Assembly: GCA_040387515.1 (NCBI GenBank)
Contig: JAZKDP010000006.1
Location: forward strand, 1-64,000
Direction of reading: 5' to 3'
Length of the DNA: 64,000 nt
DNA from: Methylotenera_A sp040387515
Lineage (GTDB): Bacteria; Pseudomonadota; Gammaproteobacteria; Burkholderiales; Methylophilaceae
The notes under the pieces are model-generated. The model was not told where the DNA came from and made no database searches. It worked only from the letters and a program-made list of their open reading frames with translations. Below are positions 18,931 to 27,682 of the stretch, piece after piece; the stretch's first letter is position 1; each line of letters starts with the position of its first letter. The position numbers and the translations under genes were made by a program.

Positions 18931-19791
18931 CTATGATAGTTCGCTGGATAAGCTTTTGTAGAAACTGAGTCTAATGTTTGAGATTTTGCCATCATTAACC
19001 GCATTAATCACAGCGCAATCCGGTTCGTGCGAATGCTTACAGTTATTAAATCGGCATTTGCCTAAATAAGGTTTAAATTCTTTAAATGCTAACTCTAGCT
19101 GTTCATTTGAAAGATGATTAAGGCCAAACTCTTGCAAGCCAGGTGAATCAATCAAACTGCTATTACTGTCTAGATGGTACAAATGCGTTGCGGTTGTTGT
19201 GTGTTTTCCACTATCCAATACGGTACTGATTTCTTGGGTGCGTACATTCATATTTGGCAATAACGCATTAATGATTGTGGATTTCCCCATGCCAGATTGG
19301 CCGACTAAAACACTACGATGATTGGCTAAATATTGATGTAAAACCTGAATATCTTGCTTGGCAGACAAATGAACGACTTGGTAACCTAAGTCGCTATATA
19401 GTTGCAACCTAGTTTTTGCATTGTCATCATCATTTAAATCGCATTTATTCAGCACGATAAGCGGTTTGATATTGGCAGCCTCAGCAGCGATTAAGCAACG
19501 ATTTAACAATGCCTCATAAAAACTTGGCTGAGTCGCTAATACGATAACGATTTGTGTGACATTTGCCGCAAGAATTTTACTTTTATATTCATTACTGCGA
19601 TACAGCAGAGAAGTGCGCGGTAAGCTCGACTCCACAACGCCTTCAGCCTTGTCGGTGAGTTTGATATTCACATTATCACCACAGGCTAAATCGGTTTTTT
19701 TGCCACGTGTGACACACTTAATGCGTGTTTTGTCTGCGAGTTCTACATCATAACGTTTGCCGTACGATGCGACGACTAAACCTTGCGGCAT
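18931..19791 (-). CDS. rsgA: Ribosome small subunit-dependent GTPase A
   Basis: GTPase that aids late maturation of the 30S subunit. It has an OB-fold N-terminus, then a circularly permuted G domain with G4 (NKCDL) first, G1 (GQSGMGKST) next, and G3 (DSPG) last. The C-terminal zinc knuckle is CRFNNCKHSHEPDC. Length 286 is a little short of E. coli RsgA (about 350) because the N-terminal extension is absent. It lies downstream of the cytochrome and M48 protease genes and near orn, which is also its neighbour in E. coli. Confidence 0.96.
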   Translation of the reverse strand: MPQGLVVASYGKRYDVELADKTRIKCVTRGKKTDLACGDNVNIKLTDKAEGVVESSLPRTSLLYRSNEYKSKILAANVTQIVIVLATQPSFYEALLNRCLIAAEAANIKPLIVLNKCDLNDDDNAKTRLQLYSDLGYQVVHLSAKQDIQVLHQYLANHRSVLVGQSGMGKSTIINALLPNMNVRTQEISTVLDSGKHTTTATHLYHLDSNSSLIDSPGLQEFGLNHLSNEQLELAFKEFKPYLGKCRFNNCKHSHEPDCAVINAVNDGKISNIRLSFYKSLSSELS

Positions 19792-19888
19792 AACTGATTA
19801 TTCTTCAATGATTGAGCCTAATATTTGAAAGTGAGTATTTTGAGAAAGGGTATTAAAAATGCTTAATTTGGAAAGTGATTATTCGGCA

Positions 19889-20206
19889 TTAACGCTCAAG
19901 TTTATAGTAAGTTTGATTTAAATACGCTGCTACGTTAAGTTCTTCATCTTCAAACCATTTTAAACCTAGCATGGTGTTGCAGTTACGTATCTGGGCGATT
20001 AAGCCTTTGGAAGTCTGCACTTTTCTATATTCACGTGTGTAAATGCCAGAGCCATCGCCGCCGTAGCTGCTGGCGTGGCAACTAATGCAATGCGTATCGA
20101 CAAGCGCCTTGCCCGCATTAATATCTGCTTTAGGAAATAATTCATTGGCCTGAATGCTTAAGCTAAACACCGTTGAAGTTGTCAATATCAGTAAGGTTTT
20201 TAGCAT
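19889..20206 (-). CDS. Small c-type cytochrome
   Basis: A 105-residue class I-like cytochrome c. A signal peptide (LLILTTSTVFSLSIQA) precedes the mature protein. The haem site is CISCH, and NTMLG near residue 80 offers a Met as the second axial ligand. It should act in the periplasm as an electron carrier; its partner is unknown. It lies 22 bases after the M48 protease gene and is probably co-transcribed with it and rsgA. Confidence 0.88.
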   Translation of the reverse strand: MLKTLLILTTSTVFSLSIQANELFPKADINAGKALVDTHCISCHASSYGGDGSGIYTREYRKVQTSKGLIAQIRNCNTMLGLKWFEDEELNVAAYLNQTYYKLER

Positions 20207-20228
20207 TGCATTGGCCTATGAATATCTG

Positions 20229-21479
20229 TTAATGCGTATACGCCGCTAATTTTGATATGCGAATGCTTGCGGGCGGATGAGAATCATAAAACGCTGAGTG
20301 CAAGGGGTCTGGCGTAAGCGTGGATGCGTTATCACGATATAGCTTAACCAATGCGTCTACCAAATGATTAGCGTCTGCGTGCTTAGCTGCGTAGTCATCT
20401 GCTTCGAATTCATTTTTACGTGAATAACTTGCCATGAAAGGGCGCAATATAAACAAGAATACTGGCGACACCAACAAAAACAACAGCAAAGCCATATGAT
20501 TGCTGATTTCAGTCACGCCTAAGCCGCTGTAAAACCAAGTTTGATTCATCAACCAGCCTAATAATGCCAAACCTAAAAAGCTCATGAAAAATAGCATGGC
20601 GATACGTTTAATCACGTGATGATGCTTAAAGTGCCCCAGTTCATGTGCAAGCACAGCTTCAATTTCCTGTTCGTTTAATCGGCTCAATAATGTATCGAAA
20701 AATACCACACGTTTGCTGCTGCCAAAACCTGTGAAATAAGCGTTGCCGTGGCTGCTGCGTGCAGAGCCATCCATCACAAAAAGACCTTGCGATTTAAAAC
20801 CGCATTTTGTTAATAATGCTTCAATGCGCGCTTTCAAGTTTTCATCTGCCAGCGGGGTGAATTTATTAAATAATGGTGCAATAAAGGTTGGATAAACCGC
20901 CAACATCACGATATTAAATACACTCCAAACCACCCATAAATAAAACCACCAATATTCGCCGGCGCCTTGCATTAACCATAACGCAGCAAACAAAATAGGT
21001 GCACCAAGCACCAAACCTACTAAGCTGTGTTTCAACATGTCACTGAAAAACATTGCTGGCGTCATTTTATTAAAACCAAATTGCTCATCAATGGTGAATG
21101 TTTTGTAATAGTCGAATGGAATCTCAATCAAGCTGCTAATTAACAGGGCGCTACAAATAACCAAAGCGCCGCGAATAATTTCGTGGCTAGGCAAAATGTT
21201 AAACCAAGCGTCATCTATCCATTGCAAACCGCCACCTATGGTAAGCACAGCCAATAATACAGCCTGCACAACTACTTCGATTAACGCTAGTTTACTTTTT
21301 GCGCTGGTGTAGTCAGCCGCTTTTTGGTGGGATTCTAAACTGATATTGCCTGCAAAGGCTACGGGAACCGCGCTGCGATGCGTTTGTACATGTTTGACAT
21401 GTCGCGAGCCAAGCCAAATACGCGTGGCTGTCGTTGCGATTAGTAAGAAAATAAAAGTAAAGGTGAGCGTAGATGCCAT
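20229..21479 (-). CDS. M48 family metallopeptidase, Ste24-like
   Basis: Integral-membrane zinc protease of 416 residues similar to CAAX prenyl protease 1 (Ste24). About seven hydrophobic segments flank the zinc site HELGH in AVLAHELGHFKHHH, with the third ligand in NEFEADDYAA. The N-terminal M48_N-type region (residues 30-205) includes FDYYKTFTIDEQFGFNKMTP, a Ste24 hallmark. In bacteria such proteases are thought to act in membrane-protein quality control; the target here is unknown. The divergent orn starts about 110 bases away. Confidence 0.92.
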   Translation of the reverse strand: MASTLTFTFIFLLIATTATRIWLGSRHVKHVQTHRSAVPVAFAGNISLESHQKAADYTSAKSKLALIEVVVQAVLLAVLTIGGGLQWIDDAWFNILPSHEIIRGALVICSALLISSLIEIPFDYYKTFTIDEQFGFNKMTPAMFFSDMLKHSLVGLVLGAPILFAALWLMQGAGEYWWFYLWVVWSVFNIVMLAVYPTFIAPLFNKFTPLADENLKARIEALLTKCGFKSQGLFVMDGSARSSHGNAYFTGFGSSKRVVFFDTLLSRLNEQEIEAVLAHELGHFKHHHVIKRIAMLFFMSFLGLALLGWLMNQTWFYSGLGVTEISNHMALLLFLLVSPVFLFILRPFMASYSRKNEFEADDYAAKHADANHLVDALVKLYRDNASTLTPDPLHSAFYDSHPPASIRISKLAAYTH

Positions 21480-21593
21480 ACGGTTAAAAGCTTAAATATT
21501 AAATATAATGTTATTGTGAAGCATTTATGCGCAGTACGTTCAGTTTTGCGCTTAATAATTCAATTTTTTTAACTGTATTTAATGGAAATCATG

Positions 21594-22154
21594 ATGAGCG
21601 CTCCCAGCAATAACCAAAATAATGACAATTTAATCTGGCTAGATATGGAAATGAGTGGTTTGCTACCAGATAGCGATCGTATTTTAGAGCTTGCTGCCGT
21701 GGTAACGGATGCCGATTTAAACGTACTGGCCGAATCGCCAGTATTGGTTATTCATCAAGCAGATAGCGTGTTAGATGGCATGGACGCGTGGAATAAAGGT
21801 ACACACGGGCGTAGCGGATTAATTGAAAAAGTGAAAGCAAGCACGTTGGATGAACAGACTGCAACGGAGCAAATGATTGCGTTCTTAAAACAACATGTAC
21901 CGGCAGGAAAGTCGCCCATGTGTGGTAATTCTATCTGCCAAGATAGGCGCTTTATGGCGCGTTATATGCCTGATTTAGAAACCTATTTTCATTATCGCAA
22001 TTTGGATGTGAGCGTATTTAAAGAGTTGGCGCGTCGTTGGAAACCCACTATTTATTCTGGATTTAAAAAAGCCAGCAAACATGAAGCGTTAGCAGATATT
22101 TATGAGTCGATTGACGAGCTTAAGTATTATCGCGAACACTTTATTGTTAAGTAG
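21594..22154 (+). CDS. orn: Oligoribonuclease
   Basis: 3'-5' exonuclease that degrades very short RNAs, including pGpG formed by EAL and HD-GYP phosphodiesterases such as those encoded at 15-19 kb. DEDDh motifs are seen: WLDMEMSGL, CGNSICQDRRFMARYMP and KASKHEALADIYES. Three ATG codons (21582, 21591, 21594) are in frame; GGA at 21584-21586 is best spaced for 21594, giving MSAPSNNQ. Length is normal. Confidence 0.95.
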   Translation: MSAPSNNQNNDNLIWLDMEMSGLLPDSDRILELAAVVTDADLNVLAESPVLVIHQADSVLDGMDAWNKGTHGRSGLIEKVKASTLDEQTATEQMIAFLKQHVPAGKSPMCGNSICQDRRFMARYMPDLETYFHYRNLDVSVFKELARRWKPTIYSGFKKASKHEALADIYESIDELKYYREHFIVK

Positions 22155-22230
22155 GGTTGTTAAGTAATAATTGATAGCTAAAGACTATTGAGTCAAATCA
22201 GTTTGGTTTTTAAAGCAAAGATTACAAGGC

Positions 22231-22267
22231 AAAAAAAGGGGGCATAACTAATTAAAGTTATACCCCT
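22231..22267 (-). terminator. Probable terminator of glgA
   Basis: On the minus strand an 11-bp stem with one mismatch (GGGGTATAACT against AGTTATGCCCC, loop of six) runs into seven T residues. It lies about 70 bases beyond the glgA stop codon. On the plus strand there is no T run, so it is unlikely to serve orn. Confidence 0.75.
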
Positions 22268-22334
22268 AGGGAGGAGAATTTGGCTTTGGAGAAGCTTGAT
22301 TTTATATAAGCATCAGCTGTGCCAACTTTTCATC

Positions 22335-23795
22335 CTATTTACTTAATAACGTTTTTTCATACAAATCTAAATAATATTGTGCACTGAACTCCCAACTCAC
22401 TTCACGATTCATGCCATTTTTCTGAATTTTCCGCCACGTTTTCTTGTTTTTCCACATTTCTACTGCGCGCTGAATGGTGAGCAGAAGTGATGCAGAAGTG
22501 GTCGATTGAATGATAAATCCGGTCGCAGTATGATCTTTAATTGTCGCATCAGTGGTATCAGTAACAGAGTCAGCTAAACCGCCTGTAGCCGTTACGATTG
22601 GTGGTGTTCCGTAAGATAAGCCATATAGTTGGTTTAAACCGCAAGGTTCAAAACGGGATGGCATGATAAACATATCAGCGCCCGCCATAATATTATGTGA
22701 AAGATGTTCATGGTAGCCAGTATTCATGCTAACTTGATTGGGAAATTGTTCGGCTAAATCGTTAAAACTGGCTTCCAGTATTTTATCGCCGCTGCCCAGT
22801 ATCGCAAATTGGCAACCTTGCTGAATCAGTTGAGGCATGATCGAAGGTAGTAAATCCAATCCTTTTTGATGAGTTAACCGACTTACGATGCCCAATAATG
22901 GGGCATTCGCATCATTTTGAAGCCCTAACTGCTGCTGTAAGGACTGCTTAACGATTCGTTTGCCAGTAATGCGTTTATCACTAAAGTTTTTTGGTAAGTG
23001 AGCATCTGTTGCTGGATTCCAGTCTTGGGTATCAATGCCGTTTAAAATTCCGGTTAATGCATCGCTGCGTGTTGCTAATAAGCCTTGTAGGCCAAAGCCA
23101 AATGTTTCCGTTTGAATTTCCTTTGCGTAAGTCGGGCTCACGGTACTTAATTGGTCAGCATAAAAAAGCCCAGCTTTTAAAAACGACACTTGGTTAAAAT
23201 ACTCATATCCATCGATATTGAAATGCGCAATGGGCAGTTCCAGTAAGCTGATCCAACTGGCATCAAAGTTACCTTGAAAAGCCAGATTGTGAATGCTGAA
23301 AATAGATTTTGTTTGGCTGTTGTCTACTAACTTCATGTAAGCAGGTGTTAAACCAGTTTGCCAATCATTGCATTGGATCAGATCTGGAATCCAATCTGGT
23401 ATTGGACTTTTTGCACTACATAAAAGACTGGCAACGCGTGAAAGCACGCCAAATCTCAGTGGATTGTCAGGCCAATCCTTACCGTTTTCGTCGCTATAGG
23501 GTCCATCGACGCGTTCATACAATTGTGCATTTTTAATCACAATCACATCTAAATCGTTGTCAGGCATCTTGCCGCTGAGAATTGTGCAAGCCTGATTTAA
23601 AACCTGAATATCGGCAATCACTTTGATATTTTTTAATTTAGCCAAAACTGCGCTATAACCAGGTATTAACAGTTTTATTTCGCCATCAAACGCTGGTAAT
23701 TGCTGAATCGCTTTTGGCAGAGCCCCGCTAACATCCGCAAGGCCGCCTGTTTTGATGAGTGGGTAAGCTTCTGAGGTGGCAAATAAAACGCGCAA
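22335..23795 (-). CDS. glgA: Glycogen synthase (ADP-glucose)
   Basis: GT5 enzyme that adds glucose from ADP-glucose to alpha-1,4-glucan. The N-terminus shows FATSEAYPLIKTGGLADV, the KTGGL loop that binds ADP-glucose, and the C-terminal domain has MPSRFEPCGLNQLYGLSYGTPPIVTATGGL with the catalytic Glu. Length 486 is normal. It stands apart from the other glycogen genes, which are at 31.5-41.4 kb (glgB, glgC). Divergent from crcB with 104 bases between. Confidence 0.96.
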   Translation of the reverse strand: MRVLFATSEAYPLIKTGGLADVSGALPKAIQQLPAFDGEIKLLIPGYSAVLAKLKNIKVIADIQVLNQACTILSGKMPDNDLDVIVIKNAQLYERVDGPYSDENGKDWPDNPLRFGVLSRVASLLCSAKSPIPDWIPDLIQCNDWQTGLTPAYMKLVDNSQTKSIFSIHNLAFQGNFDASWISLLELPIAHFNIDGYEYFNQVSFLKAGLFYADQLSTVSPTYAKEIQTETFGFGLQGLLATRSDALTGILNGIDTQDWNPATDAHLPKNFSDKRITGKRIVKQSLQQQLGLQNDANAPLLGIVSRLTHQKGLDLLPSIMPQLIQQGCQFAILGSGDKILEASFNDLAEQFPNQVSMNTGYHEHLSHNIMAGADMFIMPSRFEPCGLNQLYGLSYGTPPIVTATGGLADSVTDTTDATIKDHTATGFIIQSTTSASLLLTIQRAVEMWKNKKTWRKIQKNGMNREVSWEFSAQYYLDLYEKTLLSK

Positions 23796-23899
23796 AATGT
23801 TCTTTCATGAATTAGATGGTATATTTAATATTATAGTGGTTAAGCTCAATATTTTTAAATACAAAGATCTTACATATATTTTGAAACGGAAAGTGCGAT

Positions 23900-24274
23900 A
23901 TGGTAGCAGGGCAATGGCTTGCAGTTGGGGGTGGGGCGGCAATTGGCGCTTGGGCACGATGGGGTTTAGGCCTTGCGTTTAACGCCAGCTTATTTCCACT
24001 CGGCACGTTAATTGCCAACTTGGTTGGTGGTTTTTTAATGGGCATGGCAATGGCTTATTTTGTGGCTACGCCACATCAAAACGAGTTGCGTTTATTTGTA
24101 ACAACTGGTTTTTTAGGTGGCTTGACTACCTTTTCAGCATTTTCTGCAGAAGCTTTTCATTACTTACACAAGCAAGAGTATGTATGGGCGGCAGGGCATA
24201 TTGCTAGCCATGTTGTGGGTAGTTTATTGATGACAATGATTGGGTTTATGCTGGTAAATTATTTAAGAAGCTAA
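23900..24274 (+). CDS. crcB: Fluoride channel Fluc/CrcB
   Basis: Small inner-membrane protein of 124 residues that works as a dual-topology dimer to export fluoride. Four hydrophobic helices are seen, with GTLIANLVGGFLMG and GFLGGLTTFSAFSAE, the latter carrying the family TTFS motif and the Phe residues lining the pore. I looked upstream for a fluoride riboswitch and saw none. It converges on rne, with a terminator between. Confidence 0.94.
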   Translation: MVAGQWLAVGGGAAIGAWARWGLGLAFNASLFPLGTLIANLVGGFLMGMAMAYFVATPHQNELRLFVTTGFLGGLTTFSAFSAEAFHYLHKQEYVWAAGHIASHVVGSLLMTMIGFMLVNYLRS

Positions 24275-24315
24275 GTGCTCATCAGCATTAATGATCCTAA
24301 ATGTTGGATATAAAC

Positions 24316-24347
24316 AAAAAGCCCAGCGATTAAGCTGGGCTTTTTTA
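24316..24347. terminator. Bidirectional terminator between crcB and rne
   Basis: A GC-rich stem GCCCAGC/GCTGGGC (24321-24327 with 24334-24340, six-base loop) extended by five A residues on the left and six T residues on the right. The T runs on both strands fit termination of crcB and of rne. Confidence 0.9.
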
Positions 24348-24384
24348 TGATGCATTAAATTTTACAGTTTTTTAAATCGCTCAA

Positions 24385-27105
24385 TTATTTTTGCGTTTCT
24401 ACCATTACCAAAGGCGCATCATCACTTTTTGATTCTGCATCTTTTTTCCAGTTAGGTGCTTTGCGAGTAGTGCGTGGTTTAGGTGCTTCAGCCACAGGTG
24501 GCGTTGCTTTCGCATCACCTTTTGTTTCCACTAATTGCAAGCCGCTAGCACTTAAATCAAGCGGTTTAGAATCTGCCGCTTTAGCAGTTTTAGCTGGTTT
24601 GCGTGCAGCAGGTTTTTTCTCTGCTTTTGCTTTCACAGGTTTTTCTGACACAGTTGTTTCACTCGCTGCATCAGCTTTCTTCGCTGTTTCAACATTCGCT
24701 ACGGCGACTTCCGTTTTTAATTCAGGCTCTGCTTTCGCTTTAGTCTCAGTTTTATTAGACGCTGTTTTGGCTGTTTTTGCCGCAGGCGCTTTTGATTGTG
24801 CTGGTTTTTGCGCTTGACCAGCTTTCTCTTGCACTGTTTCTATTTGAGCAATAGGTTCAGGTGCAGCAACTTGCACAATAATCGGCGTATTGTCTACAAC
24901 CACATCATTTGGCACAAAAGCAGGGGTTGCTGCATTTGGGTCGCGTGGCTCACGATTCTCATCACGGCTGCCGTCACGGTTTTTACGATTACGACCACCA
25001 CGACTACGGCGGCCGCTGCGTTCTTGGCGAGGTACTTGATTTGCATCAGTAACTGGATTGCCTTGTGTCGGTAGATTCGTTGCTGTAGTTTCTATTTTTT
25101 CAGCAACATCAGTACGCACTTCGTTATTTAATGCATTTTTAGGCCCAACTTTATCTTGTGGCTTGTCTTGACGCACGGGACGTTCTTGGCGCTCAGGGCG
25201 CGGCTGTTGTGGTTTTGCCTGTTGCTGCGGTTTATCACTGCGTTCAGCACCCGCTATATTGTTGCGATCCCGGTTGTTAGCGTTACGGTCATTGTTGCGA
25301 GTACGGTTGCGATTGTTGTTACGATTACGGTCGTTATTGCGCGCGTTATCACGTGTTTCGCGAGTTGCTTTATCTGCCGTTGTTTCTTCAGCTTTCGGCT
25401 CAGGTTTAGCACCAAACCATTGTTTAATGCGGCCAAATAGTGAAACTTTGGCAACAGGTGCAATTGTTTCAATCGCTTTTTGCTCTACTAGCGGCGCAGA
25501 GGTAGCTGTTTTAATGCCTTTAACTAATGCCTCCGGTGCTTTTGGTTTAGCCTCTTCATTTAAGCCGCGTTCATAAGCAGTTTCAGCTGGTAACTCAACC
25601 ATTTTGTAGCTGACTTGAGATGTTTCTTCTGTCACATCATCTTGTTTAATACGTGTGATGCTGTAATTCGGCGTTTCCATATGGATATTTGGAATTAAAA
25701 TCACTTCAACACCCATGCGTTGTTCGATTTTATGAATATCCGCACGTTTTTCATTCAACAAGAAAGTGGCCGCTTCAACAGGCAATTGCACTTGAATAAT
25801 TGCGCTGTTGTCTTTCATCGCCTCTTCTTGCGTAATGCGCAAGATGTGTAGGGCGGTTGATTCGATACCACGAATATGGCCTGTGCCGCTACAACGTGGG
25901 CAAGCTGCATGATTGGTTTCACCCAAGCTTGGGCGTAAACGCTGGCGCGAAAGCTCTAACAAGCCAAAGCGTGAGATTTTGCCCGTTTGTACGCGTGCGC
26001 GGTCTGCATGCAAAGCATCGCGTAACGTGTTTTCTACTTCACGTTGATTGCGTTGGCTTTCCATATCAATAAAGTCAATCACCACTAAGCCGCCAAGGTC
26101 GCGTAAGCGCAATTGACGCGCGACTTCTTCAGCCGCTTCTAAATTGGTGTTAAACGCTGTTTGCTCGATATCTGCGCCTTTAATGCTACGGCCAGAGTTA
26201 ACGTCTACTGAAACTAAAGCTTCGGTATGGTCAATCACAATCGCGCCGCCAGAAGGCAAACGCACTTCGCGTGAAAAAGCCGATTCAATTTGGTGTTCGA
26301 TTTGAAAACGGGAGAATAGCGGAATTTCATCTTGGTACAATTTAACACGCGCCACATTGCCCGGCATTACGTGGTTCATAAATTGTACGGCTTGTTCGTG
26401 CACATCTGGCGTATCGATTAATATCTCACCGATATCTGCACTAAAATAATCGCGAATCGCGCGAATGACTAAACTGCCTTCTTGGTAGATTAAAAACGCG
26501 CCAGGTTGAATGTGAGAAGCTTCTTCAACTGCAGTCCATAATTGCGTTAAGTAGTTTAAATCCCATTGTAATTCTTCTGCATTACGGCCGATACCAGCCG
26601 TGCGCGCAATAATGCTCATGCCATTAGGCACTTCTAATTGCGCCATCACGTCACGTAATTCGTTGCGATCTTCGCCCTCAATACGACGAGAAACGCCACC
26701 GCCACGTGGGTTGTTTGGCATTAACACTAAATAGCGACCAGCCAGTGAGATGTAAGTAGTTAAAGCAGCGCCTTTATTGCCGCGCTCATCTTTATCCACC
26801 TGAACGATTAGTTCTTGACCTTCTTTGATTACGTCTTGAATACGTGCTTTGCCACCTTCTACTTTTTCTGAATAGTAGCTGCGTGAGATTTCTTTAAAGG
26901 GTAAAAAGCCATGACGCTCATTGCCATAATCGACAAAAGCGGCTTCAAGGGATGGTTCTACACGGGTAATAACGCCTTTGTAAATATTGCTTTTACGTTG
27001 CTCTTTACCTGCGTGTTCGATATCTAAATCGACGAGTTTTTGTCCGTCTACGATTGCAACGCGTAATTCTTCTGATTGCGTTGCATTAAATAACATGCGT
27101 TTCAT
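24385..27105 (-). CDS. rne: Ribonuclease E
   Basis: Essential endonuclease for mRNA turnover and rRNA/tRNA processing, and scaffold of the degradosome; 906 residues. The S1 domain is at about 35-120. The DNase I-like catalytic region holds Asp in VSVDVNSGRS near 302 and Asp in VVIDFIDM near 345. CPRCSGTG near 400-407 is the zinc link of the tetramer. From about 530 on the sequence is low complexity: an Arg/Asn-rich block at about 585-625 (RNNDRNRNNN type), further Arg-rich patches, then Ala/Lys/Pro-rich sequence. This tail probably binds RNA and partner proteins. The start follows GGGAG, which lies in a hairpin. Divergent from rluC as in many bacteria. Confidence 0.96.
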   Translation of the reverse strand: MKRMLFNATQSEELRVAIVDGQKLVDLDIEHAGKEQRKSNIYKGVITRVEPSLEAAFVDYGNERHGFLPFKEISRSYYSEKVEGGKARIQDVIKEGQELIVQVDKDERGNKGAALTTYISLAGRYLVLMPNNPRGGGVSRRIEGEDRNELRDVMAQLEVPNGMSIIARTAGIGRNAEELQWDLNYLTQLWTAVEEASHIQPGAFLIYQEGSLVIRAIRDYFSADIGEILIDTPDVHEQAVQFMNHVMPGNVARVKLYQDEIPLFSRFQIEHQIESAFSREVRLPSGGAIVIDHTEALVSVDVNSGRSIKGADIEQTAFNTNLEAAEEVARQLRLRDLGGLVVIDFIDMESQRNQREVENTLRDALHADRARVQTGKISRFGLLELSRQRLRPSLGETNHAACPRCSGTGHIRGIESTALHILRITQEEAMKDNSAIIQVQLPVEAATFLLNEKRADIHKIEQRMGVEVILIPNIHMETPNYSITRIKQDDVTEETSQVSYKMVELPAETAYERGLNEEAKPKAPEALVKGIKTATSAPLVEQKAIETIAPVAKVSLFGRIKQWFGAKPEPKAEETTADKATRETRDNARNNDRNRNNNRNRTRNNDRNANNRDRNNIAGAERSDKPQQQAKPQQPRPERQERPVRQDKPQDKVGPKNALNNEVRTDVAEKIETTATNLPTQGNPVTDANQVPRQERSGRRSRGGRNRKNRDGSRDENREPRDPNAATPAFVPNDVVVDNTPIIVQVAAPEPIAQIETVQEKAGQAQKPAQSKAPAAKTAKTASNKTETKAKAEPELKTEVAVANVETAKKADAASETTVSEKPVKAKAEKKPAARKPAKTAKAADSKPLDLSASGLQLVETKGDAKATPPVAEAPKPRTTRKAPNWKKDAESKSDDAPLVMVETQK

Positions 27106-27352
27106 TGATTGCTCCCGCGCTCGAGCAATGCAGACATTAGTAACTTAAGTGTTAAATGTACTTAAGAATAATTTACTTTGATTAAAGTGGCTGAAGGGTA
27201 TCTTCAAGGCGCATGATATAAAATTGCGCTAAATCTAAGCATGCAATGAGCATTGGCGCAGCATCTTGGCTGCTTAAAATCAATCTGACGCTTGTAGCGT
27301 TTAGTTAATTGTAACCATTTCTAATGAAAGAAATAGGTTGGTTACGTTTTTT
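27106..27352 (-). promoter_or_regulatory. Structured leader of rne
   Basis: The 577 bases between rne and rluC carry no gene I can support. The rne-proximal 250 bases hold a series of inverted repeats: 27108-27129 (ATTGCTC/GAGCAAT, holding part of the GGGAG ribosome binding site), 27192-27206, 27258-27273 (GCAGC/GCTGC), 27288-27300 (ACGCT/AGCGT) and 27311-27345 (GTAACC/GGTTAC with an inner ATTTCT/AGAAAT). RNase E genes of enterobacteria control their own level through a structured leader; I infer something similar here. The rest, 27353-27682, is AT-rich and probably holds the two divergent promoters. Confidence 0.5.
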
Positions 27353-27682
27353 AATTGATTGAAAAATGTCTCATCATCTTAAAATTGATGATATTAAAAT
27401 TTATGCCTAATAATTCTATATATAGTTTGGCGTAAATTCGTTAAAATTCGGTCTTCAGTAACTTCAGTCGCGTTTATGTTTATTTGTCTGCGGCGGCTAG
27501 AGCGCAATTGTTTTATCGCTACTTAAATATGGCGAGCGGTATTAGCCAAATATTTTTGTCATCAACGTGTTCGTTTTGCGAAAACGTTAATAATTAAGTG
27601 TTTGTCGACATGCTTTTAAGCAATTTAAATTCAACAACATCAATAGTATAGGCGTAATCAGCCGTTTAAGCAAAAATTAAAC

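Noticed and set aside
23796..23899. Fluoride riboswitch before crcB
   Set aside because: No sequence resembling the conserved riboswitch core was seen in the 104-base spacer.
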